DNA of 64,000 nt. It comes from a virus. The stretch is taken from the IMG/VR virus record IMGVR_UViG_3300045412_000261, positions 62,001 through 126,000 of that record; one strand, 5' to 3'. Under the pieces are notes generated by a model. It saw only the letters and a list, made by a program, of their open reading frames with translations. It was not told the origin of the DNA and made no database searches. Positions 1 through 9,539 of the stretch are shown piece by piece (the first letter of the stretch is position 1; every line of letters starts with the position of its first letter). The translations under genes were made by a program, and so were the position numbers.

Positions 1-736
1 CTACCATTTCATTTAGTTTATTTGCAGATGTCTGATTCTCTATATTAGGAATAATGTTATTAATAGATTCTTTTAATTTATTTATCTCAGATGTTATAAA
101 TGATTTAAATTCATCTGATGATGTTTCCATGTTTATATAATTTCCTAACAATGTTTTCTGTTCATTTAACAATCCATTGTATTTGTCATTATATTTTTCA
201 ACCATTATTTCAAATGCAGATAATCTAATGTCTTCTGATTCTGTTAGGTATTCAGATGATATGTTATTAGATGATTCTACATTGCATATACATTCTATTA
301 GATTTTGTTTATTTGAAACCATTACTGGAGGATTGTCAGATTGGTTGTATTCAAATAATGTATAGATGCTAGCGTAATTCTGATAATTTTCTACTTTTAT
401 GTTGAAGAAAGTATCCCCGCCGAAATATGATGTGATATCTTTATATAATTTGTATTTCTCTTTATTTAATTTTTCTAAGTCTAAAGAGTTTCTAGCTTCT
501 TTTATAGATTCAATAAATTCATTTGCCAAGATTGGGCTTTTTACTTTATCTTTTGTCAACATCTGATATAAAGATAATTCCTTCCTGATTTCTGAATTGT
601 TCGAAAAATGTTTTTTTATAATTGAGGATATTTCATTTATACCTTCTCCCTGTAATACATTGCTAGTCATTTTTTTCACTAGCATTTCAAAAATCAATCC
701 CGTGTTCCGGTGTTTTTTGTGCTTTATTTTTTTCAT
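1..736 (-). CDS. Conserved phage protein next to portal, partial
   Basis: The frame is open from an ATG at 736 to the left edge (245 residues seen, C-terminus missing). I chose 736 over internal ATGs at 685 and 670 because the stretch from 736 (MKKIKHKKHRNTGLIFEML) contains an NTG-[IL]-[LI]F-E-[ML]-L segment that I recall from unnamed proteins of marine T4-like phages. The rest is charged and predicted helical, with no signal peptide or membrane segment. It is transcribed after terminase and portal, where T4 has its prohead core and protease genes, so a head-assembly role is a reasonable inference. I see no protease motif. Function unknown. Confidence 0.8.
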   Translation of the reverse strand, partial: MKKIKHKKHRNTGLIFEMLVKKMTSNVLQGEGINEISSIIKKHFSNNSEIRKELSLYQMLTKDKVKSPILANEFIESIKEARNSLDLEKLNKEKYKLYKDITSYFGGDTFFNIKVENYQNYASIYTLFEYNQSDNPPVMVSNKQNLIECICNVESSNNISSEYLTESEDIRLSAFEIMVEKYNDKYNGLLNEQKTLLGNYINMETSSDEFKSFITSEINKLKESINNIIPNIENQTSANKLNEMV

Positions 737-803
737 TTTTTATAGTTATGAATTTCTTATTGAAAGAAATTATTTTAAATAAATATTATAATGTTTACCT
801 AAA

Positions 804-2729
804 TCACTCTAAATCTAATAAGTTATTTTCATTTAACAAATCTGAATCTATTACTTTTTCCTTTTCTTTAAATGATTTTTCTATAATCAGATTTTTATTT
901 CCTATTTTACTATCAAATTGTCTTTTCAATGAATTGACTAATTTTGATTCTAAATTGACTGGATTTTCTCTTTTTCTAGCTATTAAAGGATTTTTTTCAC
1001 CTTCTAAATTAGATTTCATGTCCCTATCTCCCATAACGTCTCTACCATTAATCTTATCATCTTTTGTACCAAATGTACCTATTCTTTTAGGTCTTCCTCT
1101 ATTATCCTCTTTATCTACAAATTCTAATTCATCTCCATCATCAAATGTCATAGGGTTTATTTCATTTCCCTTAGATGCTAACTTTAACGTCATCATATCG
1201 TGAGGAGTGCCAAAACTTTGTCCAGATAGTTTAGGATCATTACCCTCTGTTTCTATTTGAGCATGTCTAAAGGATGTCATTAAATCTTCTATAATTAAAT
1301 CTTCCTCCGTCTGTCTTTCTGATTCCGATAATTTAAATAAATTCTCATGAATATATTTTCTAGAGAATAATTTAGAATCCTGCATAGTTAAGGCTAGATT
1401 CATTTTCTCTGTTAATATTTCTATTTTCTGTCTTTCATAAACTAAAGAAGGATTATTTAAAGATAATGAAAAATCTATCAATTCTTCATTTTTATATCCC
1501 TGAGTATATAAATGAATGATTGCAATTTTATTTAATTCTGATACAATTATTTTTTGAATTCTTTCTATAGTTCTAGCGAATCGAACATCTTCCGCTGCAA
1601 TCATAGATTTTCCTTCGGTATCTTTATCGTATCCTAAGAATGGTTTTGGTATTTTTAGGGCAGCCATCATTCTATTCCTAACATACTCAATATCATCCAT
1701 AAATCCTTGATTCCCTAATCCGGGTAAAGTGGATATTTCACTACTCGCATCTTTTCCTCTAACTGGTAAATAATAATCCTCCAACATGTTTTGAAGATTA
1801 AATTTTAAATTATAATCTCCTGTTCTCTCATCAACGTAAGGTGTTTTCTTCATTGATGATATAATAGTTGCCATGTAATTATCTACGTCAGTAGGAGGAA
1901 TACTACCAACATTAATTTTAAATACTCTTCTTTCCGGGGCTCTCATTATCCTATGGATTAACATAGCATCCTCCATTAAAGTAAGCATTTTAAAAATCTT
2001 TCTTGCTGGTTCTATCTGACTTCTACCATAAGGTAAAAAATTACTATCCGATAATAGTCTAAAATGAGCTACTTCATGATAATCTAATTCTTTATTTTTT
2101 CTTTCTTCATTTCTATAAATTATAGGGCTCATCTGTGTAGTATGCAATCCTTCGTATATAAATTTAACTTCATAAGGATTATGAGGGTTTGTGCCTTCTG
2201 TTCTCCTAACCTCGTAGGCGGAAAGAGGTATAACATTTTTAATTCCTAATCCTTCTTCTATATCCAAATACAAATAAAAATCTCCATACTTACACAAAGA
2301 TCTAGTCCAGCTCCAAAGATTATACTCTATGTTTAGTATGTCATAAAATAGATTATAAAGAATTTTTTTAATATTTTCGTTTGGAGTATTTATGTTTAGT
2401 AAATCTCCTTCCACGGACATTACGGTGCTTTCGTCTGCATAAATATCTAAGGCCGACGCAATAATAGGATCTGTGTCCATCGCTTCGTAATCTGTAAATA
2501 TTTGAAGCTTAGAGGAATGGAAGTTTATAGTATTGTTATTCGGAGAGTATCCGTACTGTCTAGTAGTATGTAGACCTGAAAATCTATCTACATAAGCTGT
2601 TTTTTCCTTTGCTCCAGCTCCTTGTAATCTAGAGGTGTCTATGACTTTTATACGATCTTTTCCTATCCTTCTAACTATGACTTGTGTAGAGAATAGTCTC
2701 TTTAGTTTTGCTTGTATTGAATTGTCCAT
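804..2729 (-). CDS. Portal vertex protein (T4 gp20-like)
   Basis: 641 residues; T4 gp20 has 524. The portal forms the dodecameric ring through which the terminase pumps DNA and to which the neck attaches. Recognisable gp20-family segments are DPIIASALDIYADEST near residue 85, the MRAPERRVFKINVG block near 265-280, and the region around residues 340-390 with VRNRMMAALKIPKPFLGY followed by GKSMIAAEDVRFARTIERIQ. The extra length is a charged, low-complexity C-terminal tail of about 130 residues, probably facing the capsid interior. It starts 4 bp after the terminase stop codon and ends in TGA. Identification is by family motifs; the role of the tail is inference. Confidence 0.93.
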   Translation of the reverse strand: MDNSIQAKLKRLFSTQVIVRRIGKDRIKVIDTSRLQGAGAKEKTAYVDRFSGLHTTRQYGYSPNNNTINFHSSKLQIFTDYEAMDTDPIIASALDIYADESTVMSVEGDLLNINTPNENIKKILYNLFYDILNIEYNLWSWTRSLCKYGDFYLYLDIEEGLGIKNVIPLSAYEVRRTEGTNPHNPYEVKFIYEGLHTTQMSPIIYRNEERKNKELDYHEVAHFRLLSDSNFLPYGRSQIEPARKIFKMLTLMEDAMLIHRIMRAPERRVFKINVGSIPPTDVDNYMATIISSMKKTPYVDERTGDYNLKFNLQNMLEDYYLPVRGKDASSEISTLPGLGNQGFMDDIEYVRNRMMAALKIPKPFLGYDKDTEGKSMIAAEDVRFARTIERIQKIIVSELNKIAIIHLYTQGYKNEELIDFSLSLNNPSLVYERQKIEILTEKMNLALTMQDSKLFSRKYIHENLFKLSESERQTEEDLIIEDLMTSFRHAQIETEGNDPKLSGQSFGTPHDMMTLKLASKGNEINPMTFDDGDELEFVDKEDNRGRPKRIGTFGTKDDKINGRDVMGDRDMKSNLEGEKNPLIARKRENPVNLESKLVNSLKRQFDSKIGNKNLIIEKSFKEKEKVIDSDLLNENNLLDLE

Positions 2730-2733
2730 TTTT

Positions 2734-4314
2734 TTATTTTATAAGCCAAGTTAAACTTTCTGATTCATTACTTCTAGTTTTCATAGACCATGAATCGTGT
2801 ACTTTGTTAGAATTACTTGGAGTGTATATAGTTTTTGTTGTGTTATTTAGTAAAGTCCGAGAAAAACTTAAACCTAAAGTTTTCATTTTCAAAGAAGTAT
2901 CTCGAACCCAAAGACCGATAGCAAAAGACATAACTAAATCATCATTGTATCCATCTCTAGCTTCTGCTTTGTGGTCTTTCCAAACAAATGTAAATAATTC
3001 CTGTATTAATCTCTTACTATATACTATCGGCGATTTTTCTCTAAAATATGTCTCTAATTTAGAAATCATTACAGGCCTTGTTTTAGTAGATGTCGTAAAT
3101 CCGGGAACCATGTTATCTTTAAGTAAATAGTCTTGATTTATATTAACATGCACATCTGGGTCTACAAAAGGATCATTGCGAAAAGTATAGTATAAATTTT
3201 GGTATCCTAAGTCCAAAATAGTTTGTAACACTGCCCATCCAACATAAGCATTTTCAATAGCAAGTAAAGCACCGTTATATTCAGAGGCTATACTCATCAA
3301 CAAATGCCCAAATTCGGTGGTGCCAATCATACTCTTAAATTCTGCAACTTGTTCTAAAGTCTCTATATTTAAAACATGAAATGCAGAAAAATCAGAAGAA
3401 TCTCCCCTAGATACATCCGCACATACAACATAAGTACAATCACTCTCAGGGTACTTCCATATCCACAAATCTCCTGCTTCTCCTCTTTTTTCAATAGGAT
3501 CTTTTACACAATTATTTTCATACCAGACTAATATACTACCGTCAACTACGGTATGTCCGGATGTTAAAAAGTCTCCATCACATTCTTGAGCTGCCGCTTT
3601 TTCTCCTAATAAAATGTCTTGTTCTTTTCTCCATTTCCAATCTCTCTCCGGATGAACAGTCCACGGTAAAAATATAGAAGTAAAATCTCCCCCATTTAAT
3701 GATTCTTGCCAAATTCTATGAAATAAATTACCAACTCCATTTGGTGTAGACAGCAAAATACAACTACCTCCTGTAGCTAATGTAGATTGTGCAGCTGTCC
3801 ATATTTCTTCTGAATTAGTAATGTGTGCTGCTTCATCTATAACTAATAAAGACAATGCCTCCGATCTCGCTGAATCTGGGCTAGATGATACTGCTTTTAC
3901 ACTAGACCCATTATTTTTAAATCTGAGCATCATTTTATTATCTTCTAAGGTTTCTTGTTTTAACCATGATGGTAAAAAATCATGCATCAATCTAATTTTA
4001 AGAACTAAATTTTTTGCTATATCTTGTTTAGTTGCAATAATAAGAACTTTATATCCATTATTAAATATCATATTATGCAAAATGAATGCAGCTGATAATG
4101 TAGAAATTCCTAACTGCCTACCCTTATTTATAATAATGTACCTTTCTTTGTACATCTTTTCTAATGTAGTCTCTTGAAATGGATAAAGACCAAATAAAAT
4201 TCTACCTTTCTTTGGATGTTCTATCTTACAATATTTTTTAGTAAAATATATTGGATCTTTTGCACATTTTTTATATTCTTGAGCTATCGCTAATTTTACT
4301 TTATTCGTTGACAT
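2734..4314 (-). CDS. Terminase large subunit (T4 gp17-like)
   Basis: 526 residues with both terminase domains. The ATPase has a deviant Walker A (NKGRQLGIST, residues 63-72), Walker B with catalytic Glu (LLVIDEA, 156-162) and the coupling motif LLSTPNG (187-193). The RNase H-like nuclease has its first Asp in VVCADVSRGD (D300), a second acidic site in LAIENAY (E354) and the last in YNDDLVMSFA (D458/D459). It packages concatemeric DNA into the prohead and cuts it. Its start overlaps the end of the upstream zinc-protein gene by 14 bp, and the portal gene follows directly. No intein or truncation is seen. Confidence 0.95.
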   Translation of the reverse strand: MSTNKVKLAIAQEYKKCAKDPIYFTKKYCKIEHPKKGRILFGLYPFQETTLEKMYKERYIIINKGRQLGISTLSAAFILHNMIFNNGYKVLIIATKQDIAKNLVLKIRLMHDFLPSWLKQETLEDNKMMLRFKNNGSSVKAVSSSPDSARSEALSLLVIDEAAHITNSEEIWTAAQSTLATGGSCILLSTPNGVGNLFHRIWQESLNGGDFTSIFLPWTVHPERDWKWRKEQDILLGEKAAAQECDGDFLTSGHTVVDGSILVWYENNCVKDPIEKRGEAGDLWIWKYPESDCTYVVCADVSRGDSSDFSAFHVLNIETLEQVAEFKSMIGTTEFGHLLMSIASEYNGALLAIENAYVGWAVLQTILDLGYQNLYYTFRNDPFVDPDVHVNINQDYLLKDNMVPGFTTSTKTRPVMISKLETYFREKSPIVYSKRLIQELFTFVWKDHKAEARDGYNDDLVMSFAIGLWVRDTSLKMKTLGLSFSRTLLNNTTKTIYTPSNSNKVHDSWSMKTRSNESESLTWLIK

Positions 4315-4933
4315 CTATATTTAAATCTTTTTCATTTATATTATATGTTTCCATAATTTCATTTTTTAAATCATTAAAATCTGATTTAATCTTTTCTAAA
4401 AATGATTCTTTATTTTCGATTGACCATTTTTCAATAGATCCATCCGCATTAGAATATCCCATGTTATCAAATGATCTTAATAAAACTTCTACTTCTTTGG
4501 CTGCTTCTTTTAAAAATGAAATGGCATTCTCTTTCTTTTTATCATGAACGTAAGAATCAAATTTTCCATTTAATTTCAATTCTGCTTCGTATTTTATTGT
4601 ACATTCCAAACATCTTCCTGTTTTTTTTCCTAATTTTATATCTGCTTGACCAAATACTTTACCTTCACATGTATCTAAGCAATTTGGAAATTTCTGTATT
4701 TCATCTAATTTTTTTAAGATTTCTCTAACTCCTTTTGCTCTTTTTACTTTATATCCATCTCTTTGTTCCCATTCTGTAACATCCCCCATTGGTGATACTT
4801 CTTCCCAAATATCTCCAACTTTTCTTATTTGTGAATCTTCTACTTTTCTATATCCAATCGTCGTTCTTTTTTGAGATTTATGTTCCCCAACTAGAAGTTT
4901 TTTTACAGCTTCTATATTTTTTAATTTACTCAT
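4301..4933 (-). CDS. Conserved cysteine-motif protein upstream of terminase
   Basis: 210 residues. The N-terminal 75 residues contain KRTTIGY and VGDIWEE, which I recall from an unnamed family in marine T4-like phages. The centre has paired cysteines (CLDTC near residue 85 and CLECT near 109) that could bind zinc. The C-terminal third is acidic and helical. It sits immediately before the large terminase and overlaps it by 14 bp, the usual place of a small terminase subunit. However, T4 gp16-type proteins lack such cysteines, so the small-terminase reading is only positional inference. A short overlap (ATGA-like arrangement) links it to the fibre gene upstream. Confidence 0.75.
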   Translation of the reverse strand: MSKLKNIEAVKKLLVGEHKSQKRTTIGYRKVEDSQIRKVGDIWEEVSPMGDVTEWEQRDGYKVKRAKGVREILKKLDEIQKFPNCLDTCEGKVFGQADIKLGKKTGRCLECTIKYEAELKLNGKFDSYVHDKKKENAISFLKEAAKEVEVLLRSFDNMGYSNADGSIEKWSIENKESFLEKIKSDFNDLKNEIMETYNINEKDLNIDVNE

Positions 4934-7900
4934 GATTTTCTCCTTTTTCTAGTTTTGTAACTCTTTTATTTAAATCTTTTACCAAATCATATAGCTCTTG
5001 AATAGCTTTTAAATTATACACCGATAGTTTATCATAGTTAACAGCTAGTACTCCTTTTTGTCCCTCTATCTTAAACTCTTTTAATAATCCTGTTTTAAGG
5101 CCATCGGTTATATCTTGAGCTATAATACCTACTTCTTTATCGTTTACATTAGAAGGAACTCTATGAGATGTTGAATTTTTGTTAACTTCTAATATGACTC
5201 CTTTTAATTCATCCGTGTTCCAATTATAATTAACAGGTTTTATGCTATATAGTTGTTCTAGCACAGGATCTATTTCTTCTATATCCTTTTTTAGCCTTCT
5301 ATCCGAGAATGCTGCAAATGGTCCGCCTATGCCTCTCTCTCCTTTTTGTCCCTTTTGTCCTGTAGGACCGGTAGGACCGGTAGGACCCGTTGGACCGGCA
5401 GGACCCGGAGGGCCGGCAGGACCCGTAGGTCCCGGGGAGCCCGGTAGACCCGTGGGGCCGGTGTTTCCTGTTGGTCCGGTAAGTCCGGTAGGACCTGTTG
5501 GTCCGGTAGGGCCTAAATCTCCTTTAGATCCCTTAGCCCCAACTCCGGCTAATCCTGGGAATCCTATTTCACCCTTTTGTCCCTTAGGTCCGGGGCTTCC
5601 CGTATTTCCTTTAGGGCCTGGAATATTGCTAGGATTTCCGGCTGATCCCTTTGGTCCCGGCCCTCCAGGAGGACCTATTTCACCCTTTTGTCCCTTAGGT
5701 CCGGGGCTTCCCGTATTTCCTTTAGGGCCTGGAATATTGCTAGGATTTCCGGCTGATCCCTTTGGTCCCGGCCCTCCAGAAGGACCTATTTCACCCTTTT
5801 GTCCTTTAGACCCTGTATTTCCTGTGTTTCCTTTAGGGCCTGTTAGGCCAATATCTCCCTTACTTCCTTTATATCCTTTATACCCAATTTCACCTTTGCT
5901 TCCCTTGCTACCTGTAGGACCGGGAATAAAACTAGGATTTCCTTGAGGTCCTATGTCGCCTTTGTCACCCTTACTTCCGGAAAATCCGATTGAACCTATG
6001 TCTCCTTTATTGCCCTTGTCTCCTTTATATCCTTTATATCCAATTTCTCCTTTACTTCCTTTGAAATCACCTTTACTTCCTTTATCACCCTTACTTCCTT
6101 TATCACCTTTACTTCCGGATGGTCCTGGAGGACCTATTTTAGAACTTGGTATAGGAGATGGACTAGGTGACGGTGCAAAAACCCCTATACTCTCCGGAGA
6201 TGACATATTATGTACTAATATGTCTTCAACAAAAAAGTTTTGATTTTTCTCTACACTTAAATTGTATACAGTGCTTGATGTTGCGTATGAAAAAATAGTG
6301 GATATCTTTTCATAAGACAATGTTTTATAATTAAATAGTTCATCATTTATCGATAAATCCTTAGCTTTTTTCCAATATTTGTCATACCATCCTTTAACAT
6401 AAAAGGGATGCTCTTCGGTGCATTGTATGTCATTATTTATTACGTATAAATAATTTGCTTTTCCTACATGTTTGTATATTATTGTATCTTCTTGTAAGAT
6501 TTTGTTATCTATATCATAAGACATGATTGATTGTCCTATTGTAACTTCCTCTATTGTTATATAGCTATTATTTGCTGTTAATATCTTAGTAGATGGTATA
6601 AAGCAAGTAGGGCCTATAGATCCTGAAAATCCTTTGTCTCCTTTATCACCTTTACTTCCAGAAGGGCCAATAGAACCCGAAGGGCCGATAGGACCTGGAA
6701 TAAAACTAGGATTTCCTTGCGGTCCTAATTCTCCCTTTTGTCCCTTAGATCCAATATTTCCCTTAGATCCAATATTTCCCTTAGGTCCAATATTTCCCTT
6801 AGGTCCAGTATTACCTGTATTTCCCTTAGGACCGGGGATAAAACTAGGATTTCCTTGCGGTCCTGTATTGCCTTTATCACCTTTACTTCCAGAAGGGCCA
6901 ATAGAACCCGAAGGGCCGATAGGACCTGGAATAAAACTAGGATTTCCTTGCGGTCCTAATTCTCCCTTTTGTCCCTTAGATCCAATATTTCCCTTAGATC
7001 CAATATTTCCCTTAGGTCCAATATTTCCCTTAGGTCCAGTATTACCTGTATTTCCCTTAGGACCGGGGATAAAACTAGGATTTCCTTGCGGTCCTGTATT
7101 GCCTTTATCACCTTTACTTCCAGAAGGACCGGTAAATCCTAAGTTTCCTTTTTGTCCCTTAAGTCCTATAGATCCTTTATCTCCCTTACTTCCCGACGCT
7201 CCTATGGGACCTTTTTCCCCTCCACCGGCGATAGATACAAAACCTTTAAAACATTCTCCAAAAGTTATTTGAATTGTATTTTCATCTATTGCCGTGTAAT
7301 TTTCAGGTATAACTGAATTCCCGTCATATGAATATATAGTAAAAACAGGATATTCGATTCCTGTTCCGTGATTAACTGTAATAACATTACAACTATTCAG
7401 AGAACCTGTAAATACAGTGTTTCCAATTTCTCCTTTAGATCCGCTATTACCCTTTAACCCTGGATTTCCTTTAGGGCCTATATCTCCCTTATCTCCTTTT
7501 GTTGAAGAACTTGCTATTAATGCTTGAAATGCAGGACTACTGTTAAATGTATTTATTAAAAGTTGTTCATCAATAGTAACGTCAATATTAACTTTTACTC
7601 CATAAACTGTCGTGGAAAAATTAGCAGAGACTCCAATAACATTTAAATACTCTATTTCAAAAATATACTCAGTGTCTATTTTAGCTATTGGTAAATTATC
7701 TAAGGGAATATCTAAACAAAATTCATTAGGAGTTCCTCCATCAGATGCACTTGGGAAGATATCAATATCAGAGACATTCCATTGTCCTGCATTAATAATA
7801 AAGTTAGGTTTTATATTATCTTCTGAAGTAGCTTTAAATGTAAAAGTCTTTTTAATTTCAGACTTGTTATTACCTCCTATTATAGATCCTAAAAAAGTTC

Positions 7901-9536
7901 CAAATGAATTCCTTTCAGCTGTACTAGAAAGAGATGATGCATTTACTTGATTTACAGATAATGGAGATTTTTCTATATCAGGTCCTTGAATATAAATGTC
8001 AAGCTGCGGTGTCTTTCCATTAGCATCTTTTTCAGAAAATGCGGATATTTGTACGGTATATTCAGTATTAGGAACAGATTTAGATAAAAAAGAATCCTTT
8101 ATCGTTATATTTACTACCTCATTTTCTTGTTTATTGTGCTGTACGCCTAAGGCATTTACTAAATTTCCACTATTTGCGGAAGTAGTTATTCCTCCTGTTC
8201 CTATGTTCTCATATGAGGAATTCTGTTTTCTAAACTTATTTATATCAAAATAACTAGATATATCAGAATTATCTTTTATATCCCCCAATTTCTTATTTTC
8301 TATTCCTCCATTAGCAGAGAATGTATAAGAAGATGGATCAGTTAATTTACTAGTTTTTGGGATTTTAAATTCTCCTAAACTAACAGGACTTCCTACACCT
8401 CCTGCTGCTTTAGCCGAAACTTTTACTCTATCAACATCTCCCGAAATGGGTTTTGCATTTTTTACACATATTTTAGCATATCCTGTTTTCTTTTGTCCAT
8501 CGCTTGTATCCGGACTCTTGAAATAGTCTATACATATATTTGATGCTTCAAATTTAGTTATGTAAATTTCTGCGGATTCTTTTTTCTTATTTACGTATGA
8601 TTGCCTATAAAAAAATTGCTTATCTACTTTTATTTGAGTACTACTAATCACTTCTACAATAGTCGCAGTATAAGAAGGGACTGTAGGAGAATATCCAGAA
8701 GGTAAATCTCCGGGTAAATATTTAGAAATGTCAGGGGTTAAGGAAATGGTTCCTTTTTCCATTTCTTTCTTAAAGGGAGCTCCTGTATTGGCTACTATGG
8801 TGCTAAGATTATTAGCATCTGTTGTTATAGAAACGTTTCCAGAGTTAGCTAAACTTCCGGATGTATTTACCGTAGGGGTAGATTCTATAGGCACTCCCTC
8901 AAATAATTCCGGTATATTAGAGGAATAATTGGATGAATATTGAGATGGTGGAGCAGATGAAACAAAAGATAAACTAACAGCGTGGCAGCTTCCTGTAGCC
9001 CTACTTCCGGAAAAATTTTGAAAAGCTCTTGTTTCAGGAGTCAAATCAACTTTAGGAGGTATTGTATATTTAATATCCCCTATTGTTTTTTTCTTTGTAT
9101 TTACGAGTAAGCTACCAACCCATATGATATTAGGAGAAGATAAATTTGTTAATTTTTTACTTCTTAATACGTCATAATTGGCTGTACCTGCTATGTAAAT
9201 TTCACATTTTCCTATGGGTACGTTATCTCCTATATTAACAGTTACAATAGCAGAACCATTGGCATTTGCGGCATTCTTTATTTCGTGAGGGATTAAATTA
9301 CCTTCTGAATCATAAACTTCAACAAAAACTTGAGTTCCTTTTACTAAATTTTGCGTGGGGTTAATTCCAATCTCATTAGCTCCTTTTAAAAATTCACTAG
9401 GTAATGATAATCCAAAATAATTAGAACTTAAAGCATCACCATCAAACAAAGTAAACTCATTTATATAGCTCTTTATTCCAGAACTAGTCAATCTTTTATT
9501 TTCTTCAGATGATGGTGATGTTAATCCAAAAGCCAT
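4926..9536 (-). CDS. Giant collagen-like tail fibre with Hint domain and S74 chaperone
   Basis: 1536 residues. Residues 1 to about 675 are a beta-rich, Ser/Asn-rich region. Residues about 679-705 and 775-975 are collagen-like G-x-K/G-x-x triplets, separated by a beta module of about 65 residues (705-775) that recurs in the rightward fibres. Residues 978-1110 are a Hint (intein-like) domain. A Pro/Ser linker and a second collagen-like region (about 1130-1400) follow. The end (about 1404-1536) starts [14 protein letters not shown] and contains VGIIAQDI, the signature of the self-cleaving intramolecular chaperone of endosialidase (peptidase S74), which trimerises fibres and is then removed. It is probably a host-recognition fibre. 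Its place between terminase and recombination genes is unusual. Confidence 0.9.
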   Translation of the reverse strand: MAFGLTSPSSEENKRLTSSGIKSYINEFTLFDGDALSSNYFGLSLPSEFLKGANEIGINPTQNLVKGTQVFVEVYDSEGNLIPHEIKNAANANGSAIVTVNIGDNVPIGKCEIYIAGTANYDVLRSKKLTNLSSPNIIWVGSLLVNTKKKTIGDIKYTIPPKVDLTPETRAFQNFSGSRATGSCHAVSLSFVSSAPPSQYSSNYSSNIPELFEGVPIESTPTVNTSGSLANSGNVSITTDANNLSTIVANTGAPFKKEMEKGTISLTPDISKYLPGDLPSGYSPTVPSYTATIVEVISSTQIKVDKQFFYRQSYVNKKKESAEIYITKFEASNICIDYFKSPDTSDGQKKTGYAKICVKNAKPISGDVDRVKVSAKAAGGVGSPVSLGEFKIPKTSKLTDPSSYTFSANGGIENKKLGDIKDNSDISSYFDINKFRKQNSSYENIGTGGITTSANSGNLVNALGVQHNKQENEVVNITIKDSFLSKSVPNTEYTVQISAFSEKDANGKTPQLDIYIQGPDIEKSPLSVNQVNASSLSSTAERNSFGTFLGSIIGGNNKSEIKKTFTFKATSEDNIKPNFIINAGQWNVSDIDIFPSASDGGTPNEFCLDIPLDNLPIAKIDTEYIFEIEYLNVIGVSANFSTTVYGVKVNIDVTIDEQLLINTFNSSPAFQALIASSSTKGDKGDIGPKGNPGLKGNSGSKGEIGNTVFTGSLNSCNVITVNHGTGIEYPVFTIYSYDGNSVIPENYTAIDENTIQITFGECFKGFVSIAGGGEKGPIGASGSKGDKGSIGLKGQKGNLGFTGPSGSKGDKGNTGPQGNPSFIPGPKGNTGNTGPKGNIGPKGNIGSKGNIGSKGQKGELGPQGNPSFIPGPIGPSGSIGPSGSKGDKGNTGPQGNPSFIPGPKGNTGNTGPKGNIGPKGNIGSKGNIGSKGQKGELGPQGNPSFIPGPIGPSGSIGPSGSKGDKGDKGFSGSIGPTCFIPSTKILTANNSYITIEEVTIGQSIMSYDIDNKILQEDTIIYKHVGKANYLYVINNDIQCTEEHPFYVKGWYDKYWKKAKDLSINDELFNYKTLSYEKISTIFSYATSSTVYNLSVEKNQNFFVEDILVHNMSSPESIGVFAPSPSPSPIPSSKIGPPGPSGSKGDKGSKGDKGSKGDFKGSKGEIGYKGYKGDKGNKGDIGSIGFSGSKGDKGDIGPQGNPSFIPGPTGSKGSKGEIGYKGYKGSKGDIGLTGPKGNTGNTGSKGQKGEIGPSGGPGPKGSAGNPSNIPGPKGNTGSPGPKGQKGEIGPPGGPGPKGSAGNPSNIPGPKGNTGSPGPKGQKGEIGFPGLAGVGAKGSKGDLGPTGPTGPTGLTGPTGNTGPTGLPGSPGPTGPAGPPGPAGPTGPTGPTGPTGQKGQKGERGIGGPFAAFSDRRLKKDIEEIDPVLEQLYSIKPVNYNWNTDELKGVILEVNKNSTSHRVPSNVNDKEVGIIAQDITDGLKTGLLKEFKIEGQKGVLAVNYDKLSVYNLKAIQELYDLVKDLNKRVTKLEKGENHE
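5563..5784 (-). repeat. Tandem 111-bp repeat in collagen-coding DNA
   Basis: Two adjacent 111-bp units (5563-5673 and 5674-5784) are almost identical; the visible difference is in the PPGGPG versus PSGGPG codons. Each encodes 37 residues of collagen-like triplets including the GNPSNIPGP step. The pattern indicates copy-number change by slippage or recombination within the fibre shaft. Confidence 0.85.
6207..6605 (-). other. Hint / bacterial-intein-like domain inside the fibre
   Basis: 133 residues (978-1110 of the fibre). It begins with Cys in [13 protein letters not shown] (block A), has the block B pattern CTEEHPFYV with the conserved T..H, and ends in [10 protein letters not shown] (blocks F/G) followed by Met. 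It lacks a homing endonuclease. The residue after the terminal Asn is Met rather than Cys, Ser or Thr, so canonical protein splicing is not expected. That pattern matches bacterial intein-like (BIL) domains, which mostly cleave. It interrupts two collagen-like regions. Presence of the fold is clear from the motifs; self-cleavage is inference. Confidence 0.85.
6651..7112 (-). repeat. Exact 231-bp tandem duplication in collagen-coding DNA
   Basis: Units 6651-6881 and 6882-7112 are identical by eye over 231 bp (77 residues each), and a partial third unit begins at 7113. The lack of any synonymous difference points to a very recent duplication or ongoing homogenisation. The unit contains GNPSFIPGP breaks between G-x-K triplet runs. 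Confidence 0.9.
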
Positions 9537-9539
9537 TTA

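Noticed and set aside
5242-7272. Long rightward frames rich in Pro/Leu/Gly opposite the fibre gene
   Set aside because: They are the antisense of collagen-like codons; the period-9 Gly-x-y sequence keeps the opposite frames open. No start context or family match.
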